From Neospora caninum Liverpool (lineage: Eukaryota; Apicomplexa; Conoidasida; Eucoccidiorida; Sarcocystidae), in assembly GCF_000208865.1 (NCBI RefSeq), contig NC_018397.1:682001-746000 (forward strand): a stretch of 64,000 nucleotides of DNA. Reading direction: 5' to 3'. Made by a program: the position numbers and the translations under genes. This document shows positions 49,893-59,593 of this stretch, one piece after another. The notes under the pieces were generated by a model that worked only from the letters and a program-made list of their open reading frames with translations, made no database searches and was not told the origin of the DNA. How positions within the stretch are numbered: position 1 is the first letter of the stretch; the number at the start of each line of letters is the position of its first letter.

Positions 49893-50294
49893 CATATATA
49901 TATATATATATATATTGATAGTTGTATAGGTGTGCCACACATATATACACACTTTTATAGCCATCCGTATACGGCGGTACAGGGCAGGCATGCACGAATA
50001 TCTTTTCGTATACAGGGGCGTACTTCAAGCTTGTGTCGCTGGAACGTGGATGTGAAGTGTAAACGACTGGAATCTGCATGCATCGCTGGCGACGTCGCTT
50101 TGTCTCGGATCGGTCAGCAGTCGGCACCGCGTCATAATCGTTCTCTTTTGTTCTGTGGCGTAGGAAAGAACTTCTTCGACGGCCTTTCTGACCAGCGAAG
50201 TCGGGCAGTCTTTAATCGTCTCCTTATTGCGTCGTACCTGGACGACATGCCTGCATCAGACCTCTCGACGTCTATGCTGTGGGGTTTCCAATAG
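42789..50294 (+). CDS. CLS: Cardiolipin synthase, bacterial-type with two phospholipase-D motifs
   Basis: Ten exons, about 1212 residues: 42789-43967, 44630-44714, 45597-45760, 46029-46554, 46706-47394, 47675-47743, 47981-48154, 48530-48957, 49450-49643, 50164-50294. All phases match. The enzyme should join two phosphatidyl units into cardiolipin at the inner mitochondrial membrane. Evidence comes in order: GNRVKIYHEGDEVFSSIL, MEFYIYDNSAVGRAIKDAL, then FRDHRKNLVVDG with HxK(x)4D (His ~628) and VGSVN, YVTAAYFVPPGFLRRAL, and SSRHCHAKNIVVDH, a second HxK(x)4D (His ~1085), with IGSFNLDRFSSRR. This is the prokaryote-like class of the enzyme. The N-terminus (MVRLSSAAFPSCRCAALLSA) is presequence-like, and more may lie upstream. 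Long Ser/Glu-rich regions occur before the catalytic part and between the two HKD motifs. If the last intron is not spliced, translation stops at 49678 instead. Other phospholipase-D-fold activities are less likely given the fold order. Confidence 0.87.
44114..44132. repeat. (TA)n microsatellite in intron 1 of cardiolipin synthase
   Basis: A run of alternating T and A lies a short distance downstream of the first exon donor, with CATACATA-type sequence just before it. Simple intronic microsatellite. Confidence 0.85.
49831..49917. repeat. Three-unit (TA)n array with TGTGCA spacers
   Basis: Three (TA)n blocks are each preceded by TGCA or TGTGCA, giving a higher-order repeat of about 30 bases. 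The array lies in the last intron (49644-50163) of the cardiolipin synthase gene, or in its 3' UTR if that intron is not used. Confidence 0.85.
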
Positions 50295-50320
50295 AACACC
50301 AAAAAATCCGGTTGCCGGAT

Positions 50321-50410
50321 GAGAAGGTACATTTAAGTACACGCTCCTATGAGAAGGTACATTTAAGTACACGCTCCTATGAGAAGGTACATTTAAGTAC
50401 ACGCTCCTAT
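50321..50410 (+). repeat. Perfect 30-bp tandem triplication
   Basis: Three identical 30-base units run head-to-tail with no spacer, beginning GAGAAGGTACATTTAAGTAC. The array starts 26 bases after the proposed cardiolipin synthase stop codon. The unit is divisible by three and in one frame would encode EKVHLSTRSY three times. Confidence 0.95.
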
Positions 50411-52076
50411 CGTGGGGATGTTCTTCATGCACATATATATGTATATATTTTTATGTATACATGTATGGCGCTGAACGCTGTGTTCCGCTCAATTTGCTCG
50501 GAAAGAAGACCTGTAACCAAACTATCAATCTCTTTATCTCGTGACCAGAGAAATTCGTCAAAAGTGCACCGGAGAACTGAATTCTCTCCTGAGAGATTCT
50601 GAACTTGACATGTAGTTCTTCGATTGGCGTTGCAGCGTTGAGAGCCGGAGCGCCTCGCATGCAGGGGGGAACGGAACAGTGCTCGAAGTGTATTTGTGGG
50701 GAGACCGCTGGATGAATGGAGTGCCGTATTTCGCTAAAACATTAAAGGCTCGTTATTTGTGAAAGGCATTTCACAGAAGCGTGCTGCCAATGGTGCGGCC
50801 GCAGACGGGGGGTGGCTGTCGGAGACATCCGAACGCAGGAGACTGCCGAGTGCGTATGCGTGGTCTTCGAAGACGCTGTTTTAGCCGGTTCAGGATTCGC
50901 GTCCCGTGCACGCGGCAGCTGAATTCACACGTTCCTACGCGACCGAAAAGTTCCGCTCGTTCGTGGCGAATTCGCGCGTGGCTAGTGGAGCGGCATTCAC
51001 CCAGCTAGGGGTTCATGGACGATGTTCTTTTGCAGAACCGTCGCCTTGCGAACACAGTGCGGCTAGTGGTTTGTTACGGTGCTCACTGTCACAGAAAAGA
51101 ACCGCGGATGAAGGCACATATTCACACAGAAGCGTAGGGCCCGCCAAGCGCCACACGCCGTGTTCTCCGCGCGAGTTGTCTTCAGCTGTGCACTGACGCT
51201 GGGCCATTCTCCCGAGAGTGTGCGACCCGAACAGTACCTCACGGAAAACGTAGAGACTCCAAGGAAGTCGCGTGCGGCCTCGGAGATTCCTGCCGAAACA
51301 CTGGAAACCCGAAACCGTCGCAGCACGACGGACACGTGGCACAACTAAACACAGAAAGAAACACCTACTGCTTACTGGTTGAACCTCCTCCCCCTGGCGA
51401 CGCTGCTCCTGCAATTTTAGGTGTCGGATCTATGTAATCAGAAGCGGGATGAAGACAGTCCTCCCTTTGTTGCATAGACACCGTTCATCCACATGTTACC
51501 GACAGGAAGAATAAAAGAAACCCAAGGAATTTCGCTTTGGACAGACGGAACCGATTCGGTGCAAAAACACTTGGCGCAACCAGCGTGGAAGGAACAGCGG
51601 TGACTGTGCAGCTCAGCTGCGTATGTGCAGATTGGGGGTTTGGAGGGTTGGGTGGGGGGGGGGATAAGACGCTTCAGGTTTTTCTTCGAAAGGAGCGGAC
51701 GAAGGCCTGCAGAAGTGTGCTCTCAACGGGCGCGAAAATGAAAAAGAAGTAGAGGGATTTTCCGTGAGTAGGGTTTGAGGCACACCAGGGACCGCTCTTC
51801 TCGCTGCATGCGGCCGCGTTGATTTCCCCGGGCCCCACACAAAAAGCGAGGACCGCGAGTTAACGAGAGAAAAAGGAAAAGAACCTGGATGGAACTGCGT
51901 AATTGTCTCTCTTCTTTCTGCCTGCTCTCCCGACTCGCCAGGTCTGAAGTCTCGTCCATCCTTCTAGTCGAATGCCTTTGTCCTTTTCTTGCCGCTGAGC
52001 GGGGACTCCCCGTCCTGCTCTTGCCTTCGCCGCTTCATTCGCGTCTAACCGACGAACGAAAAACTTGAGACTTCTC

Positions 52077-52084
52077 TGCATGCA
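52077..52084. promoter_or_regulatory. TGCATGCA motif upstream of WDR12
   Basis: The octamer TGCATGCA, a form of the GCATGC-core promoter motif reported for Toxoplasma genes, lies about 590 bases upstream of the WDR12 ATG. A second copy is in the first intron at 52961-52968. Such palindromes also occur by chance in this genome (for example 50075 and 30259), so this is suggestive only. Confidence 0.35.
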
Positions 52085-52667
52085 CGCCCGTATTGCATCT
52101 TCTCTCGTCAGGCCGTTTCGTCAAAAAACGTGGTACGCTCCAACTGCACAAAACCCGCAGAAAAGTGGGAAAACCCTCTTTGCGTCCACTCGGGTCGAGA
52201 GACCGCTCGGCCGGCTAGGGGACGTATCGCTTTGTTGAAACAGTGAAGGACAGGACGTTGTTTCCTTTGCGAAAGGAAGAAGGGGACTTCGAATGGTCCA
52301 GTTCTCTCTTCTTCTCCAGTTTCGCGTTTAACGGGCGAAGGACGAGGCGCTCATCTGCCCAGCGGCCAGCGGTACGTCCTCTCCTCTGCTCCAGAGCCAA
52401 GACTATCTTGTCGCCACGACGAGTGATTTTTTCTCTGCTCTGTCAACTTTCCGCCCTGACATCCCCTTAGCCATTCCCCACTCTGTTGGGTCTCCCGCCG
52501 CGCCTTCCCTCTCTCCTCCTCTCCTCTCTGTTCTCTCCGCTAAGCCGCTCTTCCGTCGCTCCCGCGCCTCGCCTTCTACGCGCCCGGTCTTGAGCGTCTC
52601 GTGTCCCGTCTTGTCTCGCGCTGCCGTGCCTGCCTTCACTCACTCTCGCATTTGTCGACGAATCGCC

Positions 52668-55600
52668 ATGACTGCGTCCACGTCGTTGGCCTCCCCAGCC
52701 GATTCGGGTGTATCTCCAGCGGGAAACGGGGACGACACGAACCAGCATGGAGAGCCCGTTCCGGTCGGCTCAGACAGAACTTTAGCGGGAGGGTCCGAAG
52801 TTCAAATCCACTTATCGACAGACCTTCCCGACCTTTTCCAACTCCCTGACCAGCCGTTCGTCGTCCCCGGAAACTACCGAAGGCTGGAACTGTCCAAGGT
52901 GCGCGCCCACACACGTCCTCGACGCAACCCGCACCGGAGTTTCAAGGAGGCGTATCTCCGTGCATGCACACACGCTTTTCTGCAGCCGAACATACAGCAT
53001 CGTAGCGCTGCGTGCGGTAGTGTCGACAAGTCACCGTATAGTCGCTTCTCGCCAATCCGTCCGTGTATTTGTGCTGTCCGCACGTAGACTGGACGTTCTT
53101 GTATAGTTTCAGGTCTCGCGCCCGTTCTGTGCAAACATCTATAAGCAAATCGACGACGCATGATCGTATATGTCTGGATATATACATGTTTGAACATACA
53201 ATGAACCCAAAGTGTAGGTCGTAGACACGTCTATGTGTTAGAGTCAGGCGACGCGACATTGTCTTTGGACATGCTTGCATGCGAGACAGTACTCGGCGAA
53301 AAGAAAGCGTAGCCATGTCTGTACTTTTACATGTCCATTTCATGCGTGCATCCTGTGTGACTGTGGACCGCCTGCCAAACGCGTGCATCGGTTTAGGTGA
53401 ATCTCTTGAAAGGCACAACTTTCTGTCTGCGATTGTCGGCTTCATCCTTTCATTCGCGTCTCTCTTTTTCCCCCGCATTTCTTCGTTGCTCTTCGCAGCT
53501 GGTCAATCAACTTCTGGAGCAGCAAGATGACCCCGACTGGCCAGGCCACCAGCCTTTCGATTTCCTCGTTGACAACAAGTTGTTTCTTCGAACGTCTCTC
53601 GAGGAGTAAGGCAGATGAGAGGGAGACACTGCAGGGACGCGTGGGCCACATGTGTGCGTTGTGGAGCTTTGCTCGGTCACTCTCCACAGGCGGCTTCACG
53701 TCTGTAGGTTTTTCGTCTTTGGCTCTCCCGCCTAAGGCCGTCTCTGACAGTGGGGGGGGGGGGGGTCTTCTGGTTGCCCTCGCTGGTGTTCGTCACGCTT
53801 ACACCCTTTCCCACCTTCCCTTCCTAGGCTCACGTTCTCCCTGCGGAGCGTTTCGGTTCCCTCCGTCTTCGTGGCTTTCTCATTTCCACCACTTCAGTGT
53901 TCATGTCGGCTTTGCCCGGATCCTCTCTTTCCCTCCTTTCTCCCGACTTCACCTGCCTTTTCGTCCGTTCGCTGCTGTCGGTCTCTCACTCAGCAGAAGC
54001 ATCCCTTTGCCGTTCTTGCGCGCCGCCTCTGTTCGCTAGTCGCACCGCGTCCCGGCTGCGTTTCGCTCGTGTCTCGCTCCGTGTGTGCTCTCGCGTCTTC
54101 TTTTCCTTCTCTTTTTTCGCGCCCCTTTCTGGAGCGCCGCGCGGGTGCTTCGGCCGTGGCGGTCGCCGCTCTGTGCTGCATCTCCTGCTCGTCCGGCGCG
54201 CCCTGCTCGCAGGTACATGCGCGCTCGAGGCATCACGGCGGAGGTGCCTGTCAATCTTCACTATCAACTGGCGATCCGGAACCTCGGCAGTGCACAGCTG
54301 CCGCGCGCGGCCGACTGGATCTCCTCGCTCTCCTACATTTCCACAGAAAGTAAGAAGCGCGGGAGCAGCGAGAAGCGAGAAACACGGAACACAAAGGAAG
54401 AGTGAGCAGCGAGACACTGCGGGCGAGGAGACGGAACGCAGAGTGGGGAGCAAGCGGAAGGCGCGGACCGCTGCGACAGCGAGGGGATGAGCAGGCGGGA
54501 AGGAAGCAGAAGGAAAGTAGACGTAAAAAGGAGAAAGCGAAGAAGGGCCAGGACCAGCTAATGCAGCAGGGAAACCGCCGAGGGGGGCGTGTGATGGCGG
54601 AGGTCCCCAGAAAAGGGGAAGACGCGTTGAGATCGACCGAGGAAGAAGCGACCGTGCGACGATAGAACGCAGGAAGCGAATAGGAAGGTAGCTCAGCGCT
54701 TGGTTCTTCGAAACGCGGCTCTCGCGTTTTTTGTCTCGCGAGTCTCCGTATGCACAGACTGTCGTTTCGCGTTTCGGCGCTCGCCGTGTGTCGCTCTCGC
54801 CTCCCGTTCACTCGCCCCTCCTCTGTGTGACTCCTGTCTTCTTTCGGTGCAGGTTTGCTCGTGGAGACGTCGTACGATGGATGCTGCCGACTTCACTCTG
54901 TCTCGCCGTCTCCTCGCGGCTCTCCTTCCACATCTCCCTCCGCCCCCATCCTCACGCTCGGGCTCAATCGAGGCCCCCTGACTGCCTCCGCCGCGTTCGC
55001 TGCAGGCGCCTTCCTGCCGCCTCGCTCAGCTCAGCTGGTGCTTGGCAGCTCCAGCGGGGCTCTCTACTTCCTGACCTGTGTCTCTTCTCTCTCTTCTGTG
55101 TCTGCTGTCCCCGCCGAGGGAGACGAGAAGGCCGCGCTGGGGGCCGAGGAGCGAACGGGCGGGTGGCATGCAGAGATGCAGGCCGTGGGGTGTCTAGACA
55201 GCGGCGTGGCGTGTGTGGGTCTCAGTACAGACGGCGTGACGGTTGCGTCTGGCGACAAAGGAGGGAATGTGTATCTGTGGGAGAATTTTTCGCTTCTCAC
55301 CGACGCGGAGAAGCAGATAGGGCAGTGGCGAGAAAAGGGTGAGGCCCAGGCCGAGAGCCAGCGCGAGGGTGCCGCCGTCGACGGCAGTGCGCCGACCGTG
55401 AACGGAAACGGCCCGGGAAAGAAGAGACGGCACGCGTCTCTCTCCCGTTCGCCCGGCGAGGACGGGGCCGGAAGCCTCTTTGCCTGTCAAGAAATGCGGC
55501 CGAAGCTCCGCCTCCGAGGGGTTCACACGGCACCAGTTTCCGATGTGGCTTTCGCGCCGTCGCCGTTCCGATGCGTGCTGTATTCGGCCTCCCTCGACAA

Positions 55601-56201
55601 TTCGGTTTCGGCCTGGGACACTCTGGTCGGCGGAGACCCGCTGGTCACCTGGCCGGTCTCTCGCGGCGTCACGTCGCTCTCTTGCCGACCCTCAGACGGT
55701 CGCGTGGTGTGCACCGCTCACGAAGACGGGCGGCTGCGGCTCTGGGACATTCGCTCCGGCGCAGGCGCAGCGAGTGCGGCGAAGGCGGGGACTCCCGTGA
55801 TGAGTTTGGACGCGAATTCGCGCCTGGACCTGAGATTCACCTTTGGATGCGCACACTCGCGGCTCTGCACGCAAGTTCGGTGGCTGCCACGTCACCTCGC
55901 CAGAGAGAGCCGCGACCGGCAGGGGGACGACGTGGCGGGTGAGCACCTTTTGGCGTCGGTTGGTCAGGACGGAGTTGTGAAGCTCTTCGACGTCCGGGCG
56001 CCGACGCTGCCTCTGCTGACGACGGACGTGCACGGCCGCGGGGCGACGGGCAGGCACGGACGCGAGGAGAGAAGCCCAGGGAAGGCCGTGCGCCTCCTCG
56101 CGACTGCGTGGCTGGGGCCAACCAGACTCGCCACCGGAGGCTCCGACGGCGTCACGCGCCTTCACTCCTTCGGCTCGAGGTGGACGCCCGAGAGCGAGTG
56201 A
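52668..56201 (+). CDS. WDR12: Ribosome biogenesis protein WDR12/Ytm1 homologue
   Basis: Four exons, about 607 residues: 52668-52898, 53499-53605, 54213-54349, 54853-56201, with all split codons restored. Residues ~44-130 form an NLE domain: VQIHLSTDLPDLF, QPFVVPGNYRRLELSKLVN, HQPFDFLVDNKLFLRTSLEE, YMRARGITAEVPVNLHY. These parallel the human WDR12 and yeast Ytm1 N-terminus that docks on the AAA ATPase Rea1/Midasin. The remainder carries WD40 blades such as VASGDKGGNVYLWENF, VLYSASLDNSVSAWDT, VCTAHEDGRLRLWDIRSG and LLASVGQDGVVKLFDVRAP, ending LATGGSDGVTRLHSF. The protein should act in the nucleolus in the Pes1-Bop1-WDR12 complex during 60S subunit maturation. It is longer than the usual ~420-460 residues because of insertions between blades (residues ~300-360). 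The related NLE1/Notchless also has an NLE domain; the short N-terminus and blade order favour WDR12. Confidence 0.9.
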
Positions 56202-59200
56202 AGGCGCAGGCGAGAGGTCCGTGGCGGGAGGTCGCGACCGCGCCGCGCAGGCGCCCTTCGCGAACGCGAAGCTCAGAGAGAGTGCTCGGCAAAAAGAAGG
56301 AGGGAGAACAAGGGGGAACCCGGGGGGAGCGGTCGGAAAAGAGAGCGCGCGAGAGGAGGAAAAAAAAGGGGGAGAGAAGGGACATCGAAAGGGGCGACAG
56401 AAATGGCGAGGGAGTCGCGCGACGGACAGGCACAGAGAGAGGGCCAGAAGGCAGGAAGCTTGGAGAAGAACCACGGAAAGAGGGGGCCTGGAAAGACACA
56501 GCAGTACGGCGAGGAAAGAGTCGAGGAGAGAGAAGAGAGGTAGGGAAAAAAAAGGGGAGGGAGGGGGGGGGAGCAGAGGGGAGACGTTCTTTAGAAGAAG
56601 GCATGGAGCGAGGAGCTCGGCAGAGAGAGGTAGATCAAGCGCTGCTAGAAGTTTTCTCACCGGGGTCTCTTGAAAGTGCGGCACAGGGGGAATTTCAGCC
56701 TGCGAGCTGCAGGGTAGGTTTCAGGGTGAGTTGGCGGAGACGTCGCTTCACATCTTGCCAGGACAGCCTGCACAGGATGTCTCATGCATCCCCCCAAACG
56801 CGGCGCCATAATCGGCAGGCTTTTAGCCTTCCTACGCACAGACCTGTTTCTTCGGTCCTGTGCTCTGATATCTCATTCGTTCGTGCACCAGGGGCGTCGT
56901 CGTCCCCGTTTTTTCGCGTGGATGGGTTTCGGGGACTTGCATGCCCCCAAAGACCCGTGGAAATAACAGGTGATTGTCTATGTAGAGGTCTGCGGCGGAA
57001 CTGACTAAGTCATTGCGGTAAAACCGAGTTTCGGTTGAGGGAAACCTGTTGTGTCTTCCTTTATCTCTGGGGTGCGGAGTGCGGCTTGGTACGCAAAGCT
57101 CCCTCCGTTCTACGGTGGGTTTTCGCTCTGTCGAACGTAGACGCGCGCGCCGGGGGGCGAATTTGTTTCAGGAATGACGCTTGCGCCTCGCGAGGGTGCG
57201 TTACGCAGCTTCACGGCAACCTCTGCGTCATGATTGGTTTGTGTATTCAAACCGTTTTGATTTTAGAGATTCTCTGCCAGCAGTGCACAGACAGCAGAGC
57301 TCCAGTACGACGCGACACTTCCTCGGTCACAAATGCAAAAAATTAATAATTATCTGCGCACACCTGCACACACGCTGTACGGGCGATCCCACGTCTTGGG
57401 TCACTTCGCTGCTGATCATTCTCGACGGAAATTTTCAGCTGCCAATACACCTGGAAAGAGCCTTGCAGTGCCGCGAACGCGAGGGCTTTTCCAACAGAGC
57501 CACTGGGACTCCGTTCAGCTGCACTTTTTTAGGAGAGACGAAATGCCTTCTAAAGAAGTTCTCACATCTCAGATACCGATTTCCTTCCGCTGGCCGGTCA
57601 CGCGAACAAAGCCAGGTGAAACGCATTAGACAACGGTCGCGGCCGTTTGCCCGCTGCATAAGCGGACAAATGCATATCTCTCCACAGACTTAGGCATGGA
57701 GACGTATATGAATGCCTATACATCTTTATAAATAAATATTTGTGTATCGCTTCGTTCCCTTTGCTTCGTGTCTCCCGCGATGTATACTGGCTGCAGTGAG
57801 TGAGTCCACCCAGTAGGGAGAATGGAGTTCCTGTTCTTTCGAGCGGTTCTTTCGCAGATTCCATCGCGTGTACGTGACTCAAGATGTGCATATGCGGACG
57901 AGTAAAGATGCATTGCTTATTGTGGCTTCGTTCCTCCTATATATTTTCTGCCGCGCAAGAAGATGTCCCCGGTGTGCCACGAAACGGGGAGCACGCCAGT
58001 AAAAAATCTCCGCCCTTTTCGTCCGTGACTGGACAGGGAGTGCTACACCAGTGAACATACGCGCGGAAATCGGTTTCTGCGTGTAGGAAACGTCACCATA
58101 CGTATAGATGCATATACCTGGAATCTCTGTGTGTCTCTAGGACGTGAGATACGCGGCTTTTGGACGGCTTCGCCGTCTGATTTGCTCGCCCCTCCCTGCG
58201 AGGCGGCACTTGGTAGGTTGCATGCTGTCGGAGCGCGCATTTCAAGCGCGCGAGTGGAAAGTCGGTGTGCACAGCAGTTTTCTGTGCATTTTTGAAAACG
58301 TTTTGCAAATAGAGAAAGGCTTTCGCGTCTCCTCTTCGCTCCCTGCCTGTGCTCTTTCTTCCGGCGCGCGACGCACCGCCCGCGTTTCCCTCCCTCGCGC
58401 GAACCGAAAACGCCAAGTCGAACCGAGCTTTGTGGCAGGCTTGGTGTCGAGAGAAGCGTCTTTTTCTTTTTTCGAGGGCGGGTCCCTGGCGGGGTGAGTT
58501 GGAAGTGACTCGGCCTCCCCGGCAAAAGTTCTCTTTTCGCCTCGGTTGGCCCGCGATGGAGGGACACTGGGCGGAGGCGACCCACCACCACAGAAGAAAT
58601 TAGGCGGTCCAGAGAGCCGAAATCGCAAGATCGAAAATCCGTCGAAACTCGGATCTCTTAAGGGAAACCCGCCGTCGCTTGACGCTTCTCTCTTTTCCCG
58701 AATGCCTCGTGCCCACGCATTCGAAAAAAACACTTCTTTCTCGGAGCCCGCAGTCACCAATACTCCACGGTTGTATCTCTCGATGCACAGAACTCTTTAT
58801 GGCTTTATACATGGATACGGACACAGATATATATGCATGTATGCATGTATAAATATACCGCTGCACTAGGAATTCGAGAGTATCGTTATGGTCATCCGTC
58901 TGTGCAAATGTATTCGTGTACAAATGTCTCTTTTGTGTCGCACTGGCGCCACCGAACGAGGAAAGGACGAGGCGCTGTAGCTACCTAGGGTTCTGCGAAA
59001 CAGCCTCTCCTTCCCTCCCGTTTCCCCCCCTCCATATTCGACATGCAGATGGCTCGCGGTGTGAGAGGCCTGTGGACTCTCTTCCACGAAAAATAGCTTT
59101 TCCTCGAGCGAAATCACACGACGGCCCCGTCGTCCTGGTCTGTCTCAACTGCTCTTCTGAGACGGAGAGAGACGCGACAGTTTTCTCTCTGTCTTTCCCC

Positions 59201-59593
59201 TTCGTCCGTTCCGTCGGTCCCCGTCCCCGTAAGGAAAAAAGAGCGCAGGAGACCGCTCTGGCTTTCCGTCTCGCTTCTCTTTCTTGTTCCAGTCTCTCTT
59301 CTTCTCGGTTGCTCCCGCTCTCCTTTCTTCTCTCCCTTGAGCGCGCCAGCCGGTCTCGCCTCGCAGTTTCCACGTTGCGCCTCTGCTCTTTCGTCGCCTG
59401 CGGCGAGTCGTGGCGGGGTGTCTGAGCCTCTGCACGGTGCGCGGCCGGAGCCCGATCGGGTGGTCTCTCCACGCGCCTCCCACGCGTGCGCATCTGCCTC
59501 GACTTTCCGCTTCCCTCACGCCCGCTTCGCGTGCTTCGCCTGGTGTGTGTGTCTCTCTCTCTCGCGATCCGTACTCACCCTCCACGATTCACC
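56202..59593. other. Intergenic region between WDR12 and KH-protein gene
   Basis: It contains a purine-rich stretch at about 56270-56610, then 3 kb without a supported exon. Pyrimidine-rich sequence from about 59160 to 59590 is typical of a promoter or 5' leader for the next gene. A short TA-rich microsatellite (TATATATGCATGTATGCATG-type) lies near 58826-58852. Confidence 0.5.
56270..56610 (+). repeat. Purine-rich (GA) low-complexity tract
   Basis: Almost only A and G occur on the plus strand for over 300 bases just after the WDR12 stop codon, with runs such as GGAGGGAGGGGGGGGGAGCA. Its strand asymmetry opens a long artefactual frame. It probably belongs to the WDR12 3' UTR or terminator region. 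Confidence 0.7.

Larger units (their letters stand above)
50295..52667. other. Intergenic region between cardiolipin synthase and WDR12
   Basis: It holds the 3' UTR of the first gene and the promoter and leader of the second. Recognisable items are the 30-bp triplication at 50321, a G-run near 51650, and a TGCATGCA motif at 52077. No convincing exon was seen. Confidence 0.5.

Noticed and set aside
50321..50410. CRISPR-like array
   Set aside because: The three units abut with no spacers and the genome is eukaryotic, so this is a tandem repeat.
56108..57004. Open frame of about 300 codons after WDR12
   Set aside because: It reads through the purine-only tract as Arg/Glu/Gly/Lys and has no start context or homology.
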